Shown piece by piece: positions 45,316-55,455 of a stretch of 64,000 nt of DNA; position 1 is the first letter of the stretch, and each line of letters opens with the position of its first letter. Source of the stretch: JBCBSZ01 sp039185015 (GTDB taxonomy: Bacteria; Actinomycetota; Acidimicrobiia; Acidimicrobiales; Poriferisodalaceae); NCBI GenBank assembly GCA_039185015.1, contig JBCDAU010000001.1, forward strand, positions 186,001-250,000, in the 5' to 3' direction. A model generated the notes under the pieces. The model was not told where the DNA came from. It did no database searches and saw only the letters and a list, made by a program, of their open reading frames with translations. The translations under genes and the position numbers were made by a program.

Positions 45316-45797
45316 CGCGTCACCTCCTCGTCGCGGACGCCGGCGGGCTGGTCGCCCTCGGAGCCGAGGACGTCGAGCACCAGGACCACCACACCGATCA
45401 CGACCAGGAGCACGCCCGTGTCGAACACGAGGGCGGAGGTGGCCTTCACCTTGCCCACGACGGCCAGCTCGAACTCCCAGGCGTGGTGCTCCAGCAGCGA
45501 GTTGCCCAGGACGAGGCTCGTGATGCCCATGCCGCCGGCCAGCAGGATCCCGGTGCCGATCGCGACCTCGCCACGGATCGGTCGACGGCTGGCGAACTGC
45601 GGGCGCGCGGTGATGAAGCGCAGCACGAAGGCTGCGCCGACGACCAGACCTGCGATGAATCCGCCGCCGGGCTGGTTGTGTCCGGCGAGGTGCAGGTACA
45701 GGGCGATGAGGATCACCGTCTGGAACAGCAGCCGGTAGACGACGTCGAGCACGACGGACGGCTCACCGATGCTGACCTGGCGTCCGGGCTCAGACAC
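45312..45797 (-). CDS. mnhB: Mrp/Mnh cation-proton antiporter subunit B
   Basis: 161 residues with four membrane helices. MnhB signature VYRLLFQTVILIALYLHLAGHNQPGGGFIAGLVVGAAFVLRF and a later DTGVLLVVIGVVVLVLDVLG. Overlaps mnhA by eight bases. Confidence 0.94.
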   Translation of the reverse strand: MSEPGRQVSIGEPSVVLDVVYRLLFQTVILIALYLHLAGHNQPGGGFIAGLVVGAAFVLRFITARPQFASRRPIRGEVAIGTGILLAGGMGITSLVLGNSLLEHHAWEFELAVVGKVKATSALVFDTGVLLVVIGVVVLVLDVLGSEGDQPAGVRDEEVTR

Positions 45798-48174
45798 TGG
45801 TCTGCTCCCTGGTCGGGGTGGTGGGGTCGGTCGGGCCGGTGCGGTCGGTCGGCTGGGATGCCGCGATCGGTGTGACCGGCTCGGTGATGCCGGCCCGCTC
45901 GCGTCGGCCGGTCCGGACGAGCCCGACGACGCCCAGGGCGGCGACGCCCAGGACGACGATCTCGCCCAGCGTGTCGAACCCGCGGAAGTCGACGAGGATG
46001 ACGTTGACGATGTTCGACCCGTCCCCTTCGGGCAGCGAGCGAGCGGCGATCTCGGCGTCGACGGGGACCTCGGTGCGCTCGGACACCGACGCCAACATGA
46101 TGATCATCACCGCGATGCCGACGAGGCCGGACACCGCGAGGCGGAAGACCCGGGCCTGCGTGAACGACGGGCCCTGCTCGAAGCGGTCGGGCAGGTGTCG
46201 CAGGACGAGGACGAAGAAGGCGATGATGACGGTCTCGACGAGGAGCTGCGTCATCGCGAGGTCGGGAGCGCCCTGCACGACGTAGAGGGCGGCGACGCCG
46301 TACCCGACCGCGCCGAGCATGAGGACGGCGCCGAAGCGTCGGCGGGCGACCGTGACTCCGGCGGCTGCCGCCATCGTGGCGACGACGATGACCACCTGGA
46401 GCCAGGACTCCGCAGCGACGAGATCGTCCGGTGTCGTCACGTCACCGACGATCGTGACGGCGGGGATCGCGACGGCGGCGACGATGATGATGCCGAGATA
46501 GGCGGGCAGCGATCCCGACTGGACGATGCCGGTCACGTTCGCAGCCCAGCGGAGGAAGCCCGAGAGCATCGCCTGGAAGATGCCGGCGGCGTCGATGCCG
46601 AGGGCGAGACGTTCCTGCACTCGCTCGATCGGCCGTCGGAACGCGAACAGGATGGCGCCACCGGTGATGGCGATCGCGGACAGGCCGAGGGCGAACACGA
46701 AGCCGGGCCAGAGCTTGAGCTGGACCTCGGCGGCCGACGCCTCGAGGACGGCGGCCGCGGGATGGACGAACTCCTCGGCGAGCGAGGGGAACAGCCCGAG
46801 GAAGACGGTCGGGACCGCCAGCAGGATCGTCGGCCCGACGAAGGCGGCGTCCGGCGCGTGGAAGTCGGTCTCGACGCCGGGCTTGTCGGCGAACGCTCCC
46901 CACAGAAACCGCAGCGTGTACGCCGTGGTCAGCGCCGACCCGACGACGATCCCGGCGGTCGCCCAGTCGATCAGGGCGAAGTTGGCGGCGAGGAAGCCGC
47001 TGATCACGAACTCCTTCGCGACGAACCCGAAGAACGGGATCATGCCCATCATCGACAGCGCAGCGACGGCCGTGGCGGCCGTGGCGAGTGGCATCTTCCT
47101 CGCCAACCCGGAGAGCTCGTGGATCTGTCTGGTGTGCGTCGAGTGGTCGATGACGCCGACGATCATGAACAGCGCCGCCTTGAACAGCGCGTGCGCCACG
47201 AGCATCGCCACGCCGGCGGTGTAGAGCTTGTCCTTGCCGACGCCGAAGGTGGCGATGAGCATGCCGAGCTGGCTGACCGTGCCGTAGGCCAGCAGCAGCT
47301 TGAGGTCCGTCTGCCGCAACGCCCGGTAGCCGCCCCACAGCATCGTCAGGACGCCGACGGTCACGGCGAGGAAGCGCCAGGTGTCGACCTCCTTCATCGC
47401 CGGGGAGAGGCGGGCGACGAGGAAGACACCGGCCTTCACCATCGTCGCCGAGTGGAGGTAGGACGACACCGGGGTCGGCGCGGCCATGGCCCCGGGGAGC
47501 CAGCCGTGGAACGGAGCCTGCGCCGACTTGGTGAAGGCACCGATGAGGACGAGCACCGCCGCCCAGGTGATCACCGTGCCGCTGAGCTGCATGCCCTCGA
47601 GCTCGGAGAACGAGCGTGCGCCCGACTCGATCTGGATGAGGAGCAGACCGGCCAGGAGGGCCAGGCCGCCCGCACCGGTGATGATCAGCGCCTGGACCGC
47701 CGAGGCGCGAGCCTGCGCCGACCGATCGTTGAAGCCGATCAGCCCGTACGAGGTGACCGAGGTCAGCTCCCAGAAGATGAACACCAGCAGCAGGTCGTCG
47801 GCGCTGACGAGGCCCGTCATCGCCCCGGCGAAGGCGGTGAAGAAGGCGGCGAAGCGATGGAGGCCGGCCTCATCGCCGTGGAAGTAACGGGAGGCGTAGA
47901 CGAACACGAGCACGCCGATGCCGCCGACGAGGCTGAGCATGACGAGCGAGAGGGCGTCGACCCGGAAGGAGAACTCCAAGCCGAGCCCGGGGACCCACCG
48001 GTACGACTCGGCCTGCGCTTCGCCGTCGAGCACGTCGCCGGCGTTGATCGCGACGTAGCCGACGGTCGTCAGCGGCGCGAGACCGGCGAGCAGGAACACG
48101 TGGCGACCCAGTCGAGGGCCGAGGGCTCCAGCCAGCGCAGCACCCACCACGTGCGCGAGCAGGACGACGATCAC
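45790..48174 (-). CDS. mnhA: Mrp/Mnh cation-proton antiporter subunit A
   Basis: Largest subunit, 794 residues, start GTG 48174. The NuoL-like N-terminal two thirds shows FFTAFAGAMTGLVSADDLLLVFIFWELTSVTSYGLIGF, TKSAQAPFHGWLPGAMAAPTPVSSYLHSATMVKAG and LLAYGTVSQLGMLI. The C-terminal part has additional helices corresponding to the MnhA/MbhD-E extension (GAVGYGVAALYVVQGAPDLAMTQLLVETVIIAFFVLVLRHLP). First gene of mnhABCDEFG. The complex exchanges Na+ or K+ for protons and helps pH and salt homeostasis. A 12-bp palindrome precedes the start. Confidence 0.95.
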   Translation of the reverse strand: MIVVLLAHVVGAALAGALGPRLGRHVFLLAGLAPLTTVGYVAINAGDVLDGEAQAESYRWVPGLGLEFSFRVDALSLVMLSLVGGIGVLVFVYASRYFHGDEAGLHRFAAFFTAFAGAMTGLVSADDLLLVFIFWELTSVTSYGLIGFNDRSAQARASAVQALIITGAGGLALLAGLLLIQIESGARSFSELEGMQLSGTVITWAAVLVLIGAFTKSAQAPFHGWLPGAMAAPTPVSSYLHSATMVKAGVFLVARLSPAMKEVDTWRFLAVTVGVLTMLWGGYRALRQTDLKLLLAYGTVSQLGMLIATFGVGKDKLYTAGVAMLVAHALFKAALFMIVGVIDHSTHTRQIHELSGLARKMPLATAATAVAALSMMGMIPFFGFVAKEFVISGFLAANFALIDWATAGIVVGSALTTAYTLRFLWGAFADKPGVETDFHAPDAAFVGPTILLAVPTVFLGLFPSLAEEFVHPAAAVLEASAAEVQLKLWPGFVFALGLSAIAITGGAILFAFRRPIERVQERLALGIDAAGIFQAMLSGFLRWAANVTGIVQSGSLPAYLGIIIVAAVAIPAVTIVGDVTTPDDLVAAESWLQVVIVVATMAAAAGVTVARRRFGAVLMLGAVGYGVAALYVVQGAPDLAMTQLLVETVIIAFFVLVLRHLPDRFEQGPSFTQARVFRLAVSGLVGIAVMIIMLASVSERTEVPVDAEIAARSLPEGDGSNIVNVILVDFRGFDTLGEIVVLGVAALGVVGLVRTGRRERAGITEPVTPIAASQPTDRTGPTDPTTPTREQTSV

Positions 48175-48182
48175 GTCGCGCT

Positions 48183-48194
48183 CTCGCTAGCGAG
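48183..48194. promoter_or_regulatory. 12-bp palindrome upstream of mnhA
   Basis: CTCGCTAGCGAG is a perfect palindrome nine bases before the mnhA start codon. It could be an operator or a leader hairpin near the ribosome-binding region. No protein can be assigned to it. Confidence 0.4.
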
Positions 48195-48342
48195 TGGTCG
48201 AGCCATGGCGGACTCCGTCGACCGAGGTTCGCGTCGCACAAGGTGCTCGGCGAGTCGGTCGGATGTGGGGGGCGGGCGACACGAATCTACCTCTGCTGCG
48301 CAGGGCCTCGGTTCGCGTTCGCTGCGAGCCGGGCCGGGGTCG

Positions 48343-48348
48343 TACGGT
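48343..48348 (+). promoter_or_regulatory. Possible -10 element of the moxR transcript
   Basis: TACGGT fits TANNNT and would start RNA near 48355. A 15-codon frame (48378-48425) with its own GGGAG site lies between and overlaps the moxR ATG by four bases, so a short leader peptide is possible. moxR also has its own GGGAG nine bases before its ATG. Confidence 0.35.
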
Positions 48349-48421
48349 GGATCGTTCCGGACAGGGAGACGACGAAGATGCAGGACGCCCGTGGGCAGGT
48401 CGCGACCGGGAGCACCGGTCG

Positions 48422-49303
48422 ATGAGCGAGCAGCGATTCGACGAGGTCGGGTCGGTGCGGAGTGCGCTCGGCGACGTGGCCTACCTCGCCGACGACTCGA
48501 TCGCCTCGGTGGTCTTCCTCGCCGATCGGCTCGACAAGCCCGTGCTCGTCGAAGGGCCGGCCGGCACGGGCAAGACCCAGCTCGCCAAGTCGGTGGCCGA
48601 GATCACCGGGGCTCGCCTGATCCGCTTGCAGTGCTACGAGGGCCTCGACGAGGCCATGGCGCTGTATGAGTGGAACTACAAGAAGCAGCTGCTCCGCATC
48701 CAGGCCGATCGCGGAGAGGCCGGCGGTCCGGGCTGGGAGTCGGTGTCCGACGACATCTTCGCCGAGGACTTCCTGCTGACCCGTCCGCTGCTCGAGGCCA
48801 TCCGCGCCGAGGAGCCGGTCGTGCTGCTGATCGATGAGGTCGATCGCGTCGAGGTCGAGACCGAGGCGCTCCTGCTCGAGATCCTCTCCGACTACCAGGT
48901 GTCGATCCCGGAGTTCGGCACCATCGAGGCGACCCAGATCCCGATGGTCTTCCTCACCTCCAACAACACCCGCGAGCTCTCCGAGGCGCTCAAGCGTCGC
49001 TGCCTGTTCCTCCACATCGACTACCCGTCGATGGAGCGTGAGCGCGAGATCGTCTTGACGAAGGTGCCGGGCATCACCGAGCACCTGGCCGATCAGATCG
49101 CCCGGATCGTCCGCTCCATCCGTCAGATCGAGCTGAAGAAGGCCCCGTCGGTGTCCGAGACCCTCGACTGGGCACGCACCCTGGTGCTGCTGGGCATCGA
49201 CTCCGTCGGCGAGGACGTCGCCAAGGAGACGCTGCACATCCTGCTCAAGTACCAGTCCGACATCGAGAAGACGGCCAAGGAGCTGTCGGTCGAGGACGCA
49301 TGA
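48422..49303 (+). CDS. MoxR-family AAA+ ATPase
   Basis: 293 residues from ATG 48422. Walker A GPAGTGKT at 45-52, Walker B VVLLIDEVDR at about 133-142, sensor-1 PMVFLTSNNTRELSEALKRRCLFLHI. The C-terminal lid contains KKAPSVSETLDWARTLVLLG. This is the MoxR subclass commonly paired with CoxE-type von Willebrand factor A proteins, encoded next with a four-base overlap. Such pairs act as chaperones that insert metal or mature partner enzymes (for example carbon monoxide dehydrogenase in CoxD/CoxE), but no such enzyme lies here. A longer upstream frame is not supported. Confidence 0.93.
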   Translation: MSEQRFDEVGSVRSALGDVAYLADDSIASVVFLADRLDKPVLVEGPAGTGKTQLAKSVAEITGARLIRLQCYEGLDEAMALYEWNYKKQLLRIQADRGEAGGPGWESVSDDIFAEDFLLTRPLLEAIRAEEPVVLLIDEVDRVEVETEALLLEILSDYQVSIPEFGTIEATQIPMVFLTSNNTRELSEALKRRCLFLHIDYPSMEREREIVLTKVPGITEHLADQIARIVRSIRQIELKKAPSVSETLDWARTLVLLGIDSVGEDVAKETLHILLKYQSDIEKTAKELSVEDA

Positions 49304-50775
49304 CCGCCGCGACGCCGCCGTCCGCCGAGCGTGAGCGGACCCTCGTCGAGCTGCTCAACGGCTTCGTGCACGAGCTCCGCACCGCCGGCATCCCGGTCTC
49401 GCTGACCGAGAACCTCGATGCCATGGAGGCGGTGCGCCACATCCCGCTGGTCGACCGCGAGGCGTTCAAGTACGCGCTCGCCGCGACCATGGTCAAGAAC
49501 GAGTCGCACTGGAAGGCGTTCGAGACCGTCTTCGAGGTCTACTTCTCGTTGCGAGGGGCGGAGTTCAACGTCGGCGACGAGAACGCCGACGACATCCTCG
49601 ACCAGATGCTGCAGGACGCCCAGCAGCAGGACTCGGGCCAGGGCCTCGACGGGCTGACGCCCGAAGAGCTCGCCGAGATGCTCTTCCAGGCGATGATGCA
49701 GCAGGACCAGATGATGACCCAGGCCCTGGCTCGGCAGGCGGTGCGCCGCTACGCCGGCATGGAGCCCGGCCGCCCGGTCGGGGGCACGTACTACCTCTAC
49801 CGCACGCTGCGGAACCTCGACCTGGACGCCCTGCTCGAGCGGATGATGCAGCGGGCCGACGAGGACCATCGGCGCGACAACGAGGGCGAGCCCCTGTCCG
49901 GTCTCGGCGAGCGTCTGCAGCGCGAGGAGTTCGAGGCCCGCGTCGACGACCTCAAGCGCGAGATCGAGGCCGAGATCCGGAGACGGCTCGTCGCCGACCG
50001 CGGGGCCGAGGCGATGGCGAAGACGCTCCGCAAGCCGCTCCCCGAGGACGTCGACTTCATGCACGCCTCTCGGGAGGAGATGGCGGGCATTCGCAAGGCC
50101 ATCCAGCCGCTCACCCGCAAGCTCGCGGCCAAGCTGGCTCGCAAGCGGCGACACAAGCGGCGCGGCCCGCTCGACTTCCGTCGGACGGTCCGGGCGTCGC
50201 TCTCGTTCGGCGGCGTGCCCGCCGAGCCCAAGTACCGGTTCCCGCGACCGTCGAAGCCGGAGATCGTGGTGCTGGCCGACATCTCCGGGTCGGTCGCCGC
50301 GTTCGCCCGGTTCACGCTGCACCTCGTGTACGCGATCTCGAACCAGTTCTCGAAGGTGCGGGCGTTCGTGTTCATCGACGGGCTCGACGAGGTGACGCGC
50401 TTCTTCGACGGCGAAGAGGACATCACCGAGGCGATCCGCCGCATCAACACCGAGGCCGACGTCGTGTGGGTCGACGGCCACTCCGACTACGGCCACGCCT
50501 TCCAGGTCTTCTGGGAGCAGCACCAGCGGGCGATCACGTCGAAGACCACGCTGCTGGTCCTCGGCGACGCCCGGAACAACTACCACGCCGCCAACGCGTG
50601 GGTGCTGAAGAAGGCGGCCGAGAAGGCCCGCAACGTCTACTGGCTCAACCCCGAACCCAAGTCGTACTGGGACACCGGCGACTCGATCATCAGCGAGTAC
50701 GGCAACCACTGCGAAGAGGTGTTCGAGGTGCGCAACCTGCGCCAGCTCGAAGCCTTCGTCGAGCGCCTCGAGTAG
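49300..50775 (+). CDS. CoxE-type VWA-domain protein
   Basis: 491 residues. An N-terminal helical region (about 1-280) rich in Gln, Glu and Arg precedes a VWA domain with the MIDAS motif DISGS near residues 327-331 and a later SDYGHAFQVFWEQH and LLVLGDARNN. The CoxE family signature FVHELRTAGIPVSLTENLDAMEAVRHIPLVDREAFKYAL is at the N-terminus. It works with the MoxR ATPase as a maturation chaperone. No signal peptide or membrane span, so it is cytoplasmic. The client is unknown; the neighbouring antiporter operon is divergent and not an obvious client. Confidence 0.93.
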   Translation: MTAATPPSAERERTLVELLNGFVHELRTAGIPVSLTENLDAMEAVRHIPLVDREAFKYALAATMVKNESHWKAFETVFEVYFSLRGAEFNVGDENADDILDQMLQDAQQQDSGQGLDGLTPEELAEMLFQAMMQQDQMMTQALARQAVRRYAGMEPGRPVGGTYYLYRTLRNLDLDALLERMMQRADEDHRRDNEGEPLSGLGERLQREEFEARVDDLKREIEAEIRRRLVADRGAEAMAKTLRKPLPEDVDFMHASREEMAGIRKAIQPLTRKLAAKLARKRRHKRRGPLDFRRTVRASLSFGGVPAEPKYRFPRPSKPEIVVLADISGSVAAFARFTLHLVYAISNQFSKVRAFVFIDGLDEVTRFFDGEEDITEAIRRINTEADVVWVDGHSDYGHAFQVFWEQHQRAITSKTTLLVLGDARNNYHAANAWVLKKAAEKARNVYWLNPEPKSYWDTGDSIISEYGNHCEEVFEVRNLRQLEAFVERLE

Positions 50776-50798
50776 GCGGCCCGGCGGACCACCCGAGC

Positions 50799-51878
<1,080 letters not shown>

Positions 51879-51926
51879 CGAGCTGTCCCTTCCGTCGGCG
51901 AGCCCGCATCACCGGACGACTCCCGC

Positions 51927-52784
51927 TCACTTGATCGCTCCCATCGCGAGTCCTCGGATCATCCGCTTCTGCGCCACCCAACCGGCGAGGACGACCGGCA
52001 GCGTGGCGAGGGTCGAGGCCGCCGACAGCTTCGCCAAGAAGTTGCCGCGGGTGCTCACGTTCGACGTCACCCAGATCGGGACCGTCGAGCCGTCGACCGG
52101 GTTGAGCTGCACCGCCAGGAAGAACTCGTTCCAGGCGAAGATGACGCAGAGCAGGGCCGTGGCGGCCAGGCCGGGCGCCACGATCGGGAGGATGATCGAG
52201 GTGATCTGCCCGCGCAGCTTCGCCCCGTCGATCTGGGCGGCCTCGATGAGCTCTCTCGGAACCTCGCTGAAGAACGACCGCAGCATCCAGACGGCGAGCG
52301 GCAGGTTCATCGCGGTGTAGAGGATGATGAGGACGAGCCTGGTGTTCAGGAGATCGAGGTCGCGGGCGAGGATCCACAGCGGCAGGATCGCGGCGACGAT
52401 CGGTAGGAACTTCGTCGAGATGAAGAAGAAGAGCACGTCGCGCCACTTGGCGACCGGCCGGATCGACAGCGCGTACGCCGCGGGGATCGCCAGCACCATC
52501 ACCAGTACCGTCGAGATCAGCACGGCCCAGAACGAGTTGTAGAACGCCTCGCTGAACCCGAGCAGGCCCTGGGTCTGCGAGGTGACCTCGTCGAACTGGC
52601 GGGTCGTCGGATCGAAGAAGAGCTTCGGATCGGCGTTGGCGTCGATCTCTTCCTTGAACCCGTTGAGCACCATCCAGAAGACGGGGAAGAAGAAGATCAG
52701 GGCGATGACCCAGCTGAGCAGGCCGAGCAGGAAGTTGGTCCGCTTGTTCTGGCCGACGACGGGACCGGTGGACGAGCCACTCAC
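51927..52784 (-). CDS. ABC transporter permease (MalG-type)
   Basis: 285 residues from GTG 52784, overlapping the first permease by four bases. Six membrane helices and the cytoplasmic EAA loop EAAQIDGAKLRGQITSIILPIVAPG that docks on the ATPase. The N-terminal SWVIALIFFFPVFWMVLNGFK and C-terminal GWVAQKRMIRGLAMGAIK are typical of CUT1 MalG-like subunits. The longer frame upstream is antiphase. Confidence 0.95.
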   Translation of the reverse strand: MSGSSTGPVVGQNKRTNFLLGLLSWVIALIFFFPVFWMVLNGFKEEIDANADPKLFFDPTTRQFDEVTSQTQGLLGFSEAFYNSFWAVLISTVLVMVLAIPAAYALSIRPVAKWRDVLFFFISTKFLPIVAAILPLWILARDLDLLNTRLVLIILYTAMNLPLAVWMLRSFFSEVPRELIEAAQIDGAKLRGQITSIILPIVAPGLAATALLCVIFAWNEFFLAVQLNPVDGSTVPIWVTSNVSTRGNFLAKLSAASTLATLPVVLAGWVAQKRMIRGLAMGAIK

Positions 52785-53728
52785 GGCGTCTCTCCTTCCA
52801 GGAGGTTCGACAGCGTTCGCAGGCCGAGCGTGGCGATGATGATCGAGGCGATCACCACCACGATGCTGTAAGCGGAGGCCAGACCGAACTGCCAGCCACC
52901 ACCGATCGAGCGCTGGAAGACGAAGTACGGGACGTTGGTCGAGTCGGGGCCGCCACCGGTGATGACCTCGACGTGGTCGAAGACCTGGATGAGGTAGATC
53001 GACCCCAGGAGCACGCCGAGCTCGAGGTATGGCCGGAGCTGGGGGAGCGTGATCTGGAAGAAGATCGACCGGGTGGACGCGCCGTCGACACGGGCGGCCT
53101 CGAGGACCGAGGAGTCCTGGGCCTGAAGGCCGGCGAGCAGGATCAGCATCATGAACGGTGTCCACTGCCACACGAGGACCACGACGATGGACCACAGCGG
53201 GTAGCGGGTGACGAACTCGATCCGTTCGAAGCCGAGGGTGTCGAGCAACCAGTTCACGACACCGAACGACGAGTTGAGCATCTGCGTGTTCCAGACGAGG
53301 CCGGCCACCACCGGCATGATCAGGAACGGCGTGATCAGAAGTGTTCGTACGAAGCCCTGACCGAAGAACTTGCGATCCAGGAGCACGGCGAGTCCGAGTC
53401 CCAGCAGGACCGACAGCAGGACCGAGCTGACCGTCATCAGGACGCTCGTCCAGACGGCGTCCCGGAAGAACTGGTCGTCGACGAGGTCGACGTAGTTGTC
53501 GACGCCGATGAACTCACGAGGGCTGGGCGGGACGATGGTCCAGTCCGTGAGGGAGTAGTAGAGGCTGAGCAGGAACGGCACCTGCGTCACGACGATCGTG
53601 AACAGCAGCGCCGGGAGGAGGGGGAGCCTCCGACGCCACGCCTCTCGGCGTTGGATCCGCTTGATCTCGGCGGATCGATCGGGTTGCTCGCCGGTGTCGA
53701 TGCCGGCGTCGTTGTCGACCTGTACCAC
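52781..53728 (-). CDS. ABC transporter permease (MalF-type)
   Basis: 315 residues from GTG 53728, with GGAGGGG a few bases upstream. Six membrane helices: the first at LPALLFTIVVTQVPFLLSLYYSL, then a FIGVDNYVDLVDDQFFRDAVWTSVLMT loop. The EAA motif is EAARVDGASTRSIFFQITLPQLRPY. It lies 80 bases after the binding-protein gene; a strong hairpin fills that gap. The longer upstream frame reads antiphase through the binding-protein gene. Confidence 0.94.
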   Translation of the reverse strand: MVQVDNDAGIDTGEQPDRSAEIKRIQRREAWRRRLPLLPALLFTIVVTQVPFLLSLYYSLTDWTIVPPSPREFIGVDNYVDLVDDQFFRDAVWTSVLMTVSSVLLSVLLGLGLAVLLDRKFFGQGFVRTLLITPFLIMPVVAGLVWNTQMLNSSFGVVNWLLDTLGFERIEFVTRYPLWSIVVVLVWQWTPFMMLILLAGLQAQDSSVLEAARVDGASTRSIFFQITLPQLRPYLELGVLLGSIYLIQVFDHVEVITGGGPDSTNVPYFVFQRSIGGGWQFGLASAYSIVVVIASIIIATLGLRTLSNLLEGETP

Positions 53729-53756
53729 TACGCCCCTCCGTCGTCTGGCACTCCTC

Positions 53757-53797
53757 GACGGTCCCCGCCCGGGCTGAGGGTCCGGGCGGGGACCGTC
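53757..53797 (-). terminator. 16-bp perfect hairpin between binding-protein and permease genes
   Basis: GACGGTCCCCGCCCGG (53757-53772) pairs perfectly with 53782-53797 around a nine-base loop. No T-tract follows on the minus strand. Such hairpins in CUT1 operons protect the upstream message or partly stop transcription, so binding protein is made in excess over permease. Confidence 0.7.
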
Positions 53798-53808
53798 TCG
53801 GGAGGGAC

Positions 53809-55299
53809 CTAGTTGCTCACCTGGGACGCGATGGCCTGGCAGGCGCTCAGCGCGTCGTCGATGCTGGTCGAGCCGGCGATCGCCGCCGAGAACTGCTCGG
53901 TGCAGCGGGTGCCGACGTCCTGGAACTCCGGGACGCCAACGTACTGGACGCCGGGAAGACCGGGCCGGGGCGTGGTGCCCGGGTTGTCGATCGGTGCGGC
54001 CAGCATGGCGGCGAGGGTCGGCTCGGCGAACGCCGCGGAGGACGCCAGGTAGTCGGCGTTCTCGTAGAGCGACTGACGGGTGCCCGGGGGCACCGCCGGC
54101 CAACCACCGGAGAGGGCCGCGGGAGCCTGCTCCAGGAGGTACTCGGGTCCGGTGGCCCAGGCGACGTACTCCCAGGCGGTGTCCGGATCGCTCGAGTTCT
54201 GCGGGATCGCGAGCGCCCAGCTCCACAGCCAGCCCGAGGCGTCGGTCACGTTGGTCGGGGCGAGGGCGAAGTTGTTCAGCCCCGCGACCGGGGAGTCGTC
54301 GGCCTCGAGGAGCCCGGCGGCCACCGTGGCGTCGTACCACATCGAGACCTGGCCGTTCTGGTAGAGGCTCAGGCACTCGTTGAAGCTGGCGTTGGCGGCA
54401 TCGTCCTGGCCGGCGTCGTTGACGAGCCCGATGTAGAACTCGAGCGCCTCGCGGAACTCCGGCTGGTCCACCTGGGCCTCGCCGATCGAGCCGTCGTCGT
54501 TGGCCAGCCACCAGGTGCCGCCGAAGGTGTTCAGCACGGTGGTGAAGGACGCACCGAGGTCACCCCAGCCCGGCTTGCCGCGCAGGCAGATGCCGGCCAT
54601 CTCGTCGGAGTCGACGGCCCGGGCGATCTCGGCCACCTCGTCCCACGTCGGGGCGTCGGGCATGGTGAGCCCGGCCTCGTCGAGGACGTCCTGGCGGTAC
54701 ATGAGGAAGGAGGACTCGGCGTAGAAGGGCGCGGCGTAGAGCGACCCCTCGAACGACAGGCCGCCCCGGACCGCCGGGATGATGTCGTCGCCGTTCCACT
54801 CCGGCGTGTCCGCAGCGAACTCGTTGAGGTCGTAGAGCCAGCCGTTGTTGCCGAACTGCGGGGCCTCGAACATGCCGATCATCACGACGTCGAACTGGTC
54901 GCCGCCGGCGCCGACGTCACGGGTGACGATCTCGCGGAGGGTCTGCTCCTCGAGGAACGTGTAGTTGACCTCGATGCCGGTGTCCGCCGTGAAGAGCTCC
55001 GGCGTCAGCGTGGCGATGTTCTCCATGTGGGGGTTGCCCACGATGGCCACGTTGATCGACCGGTCGCCGCCGGCGTCGTCCCCGCCGTCGTCGGAGGCCT
55101 CGGTCGTCTCGGTGTCGTCGCCGCCGTCGTCGGACGCGTCGGTGGTCTCTGCGGGCTCGGACGCCGATGCCGACGAGTCGTCGCCCGCATCGCTGTCGTC
55201 GTCGCTGTCACCGCAGGCGGCTGCCAGCAGCGTGAAGGCTGCCAGCAACGTGAGCAGCAGCTTCCACGGCGCGACAGCGGAGCGTTCACGATGATTCAT
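53809..55299 (-). CDS. ABC transporter solute-binding lipoprotein (polyol/sugar type)
   Basis: 496 residues with a signal peptide and likely lipidation Cys29 (AAACGD). An acidic Ser/Thr/Asp-rich linker of about 50 residues contains the repeated ASDDGGDDTETTE-like unit. The binding domain of the CUT1 family follows (INVAIVGNPHMENIATLTPELFTADTGIEVNYTFLEEQTLREIVTRDVGAGGDQFDVVMIGMFEAPQFGNNGWL). Sequence flavour resembles sorbitol/mannitol-binding proteins (SmoE-like). GGAGGGGG precedes the ATG. It is divergent from the mannitol-dehydrogenase-family gene, which supports a polyol substrate. Confidence 0.92.
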   Translation of the reverse strand: MNHRERSAVAPWKLLLTLLAAFTLLAAACGDSDDDSDAGDDSSASASEPAETTDASDDGGDDTETTEASDDGGDDAGGDRSINVAIVGNPHMENIATLTPELFTADTGIEVNYTFLEEQTLREIVTRDVGAGGDQFDVVMIGMFEAPQFGNNGWLYDLNEFAADTPEWNGDDIIPAVRGGLSFEGSLYAAPFYAESSFLMYRQDVLDEAGLTMPDAPTWDEVAEIARAVDSDEMAGICLRGKPGWGDLGASFTTVLNTFGGTWWLANDDGSIGEAQVDQPEFREALEFYIGLVNDAGQDDAANASFNECLSLYQNGQVSMWYDATVAAGLLEADDSPVAGLNNFALAPTNVTDASGWLWSWALAIPQNSSDPDTAWEYVAWATGPEYLLEQAPAALSGGWPAVPPGTRQSLYENADYLASSAAFAEPTLAAMLAAPIDNPGTTPRPGLPGVQYVGVPEFQDVGTRCTEQFSAAIAGSTSIDDALSACQAIASQVSN

Positions 55300-55350
55300 G
55301 TGTCCCCCTCCGGGTCGTGGCGAGCCGGTCAGGTTCCGGCTTCCGGGAGC

Positions 55351-55380
55351 TGTCTAGTTGGTTTCATGTTGGTAATGCAA
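55351..55380 (-). promoter_or_regulatory. Promoter of the ABC importer with operator-like box
   Basis: On the minus strand TTGCAT (55380-55375) and TAGACA (55356-55351) are 18 bases apart. The spacer contains the box TTCATGTTGGTA (plus-strand 55363-55374), which recurs in the divergent promoter. A repressor bound here would block transcription. Confidence 0.5.
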
Positions 55381-55437
55381 CCGCGATCCGTCGAATTGGT
55401 GGGAATCGACCCGGAAAGCCCACACGTGAAGTCTGCG

Positions 55438-55455
55438 TTCATGTTGCTATAGGGT
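55438..55455 (+). promoter_or_regulatory. Operator-like box and -10 of the dehydrogenase promoter
   Basis: TTCATGTTGCTA (55438-55449) differs by one base from the box in the divergent promoter 75 bp away. TAGGGT (55450-55455) follows directly as the -10 and ends seven bases before GTG 55463. The message would be leaderless and the box would lie in the promoter spacer. The DeoR protein encoded downstream is the natural candidate to bind it. Confidence 0.5.

Noticed and set aside
45769..48669. Very long plus-strand open frame (over 900 codons) opposite mnhA and mnhB
   Set aside because: It is the antisense shadow of the antiporter genes; its product is a low-complexity mix of Asp, Glu, Arg and His with no family features.
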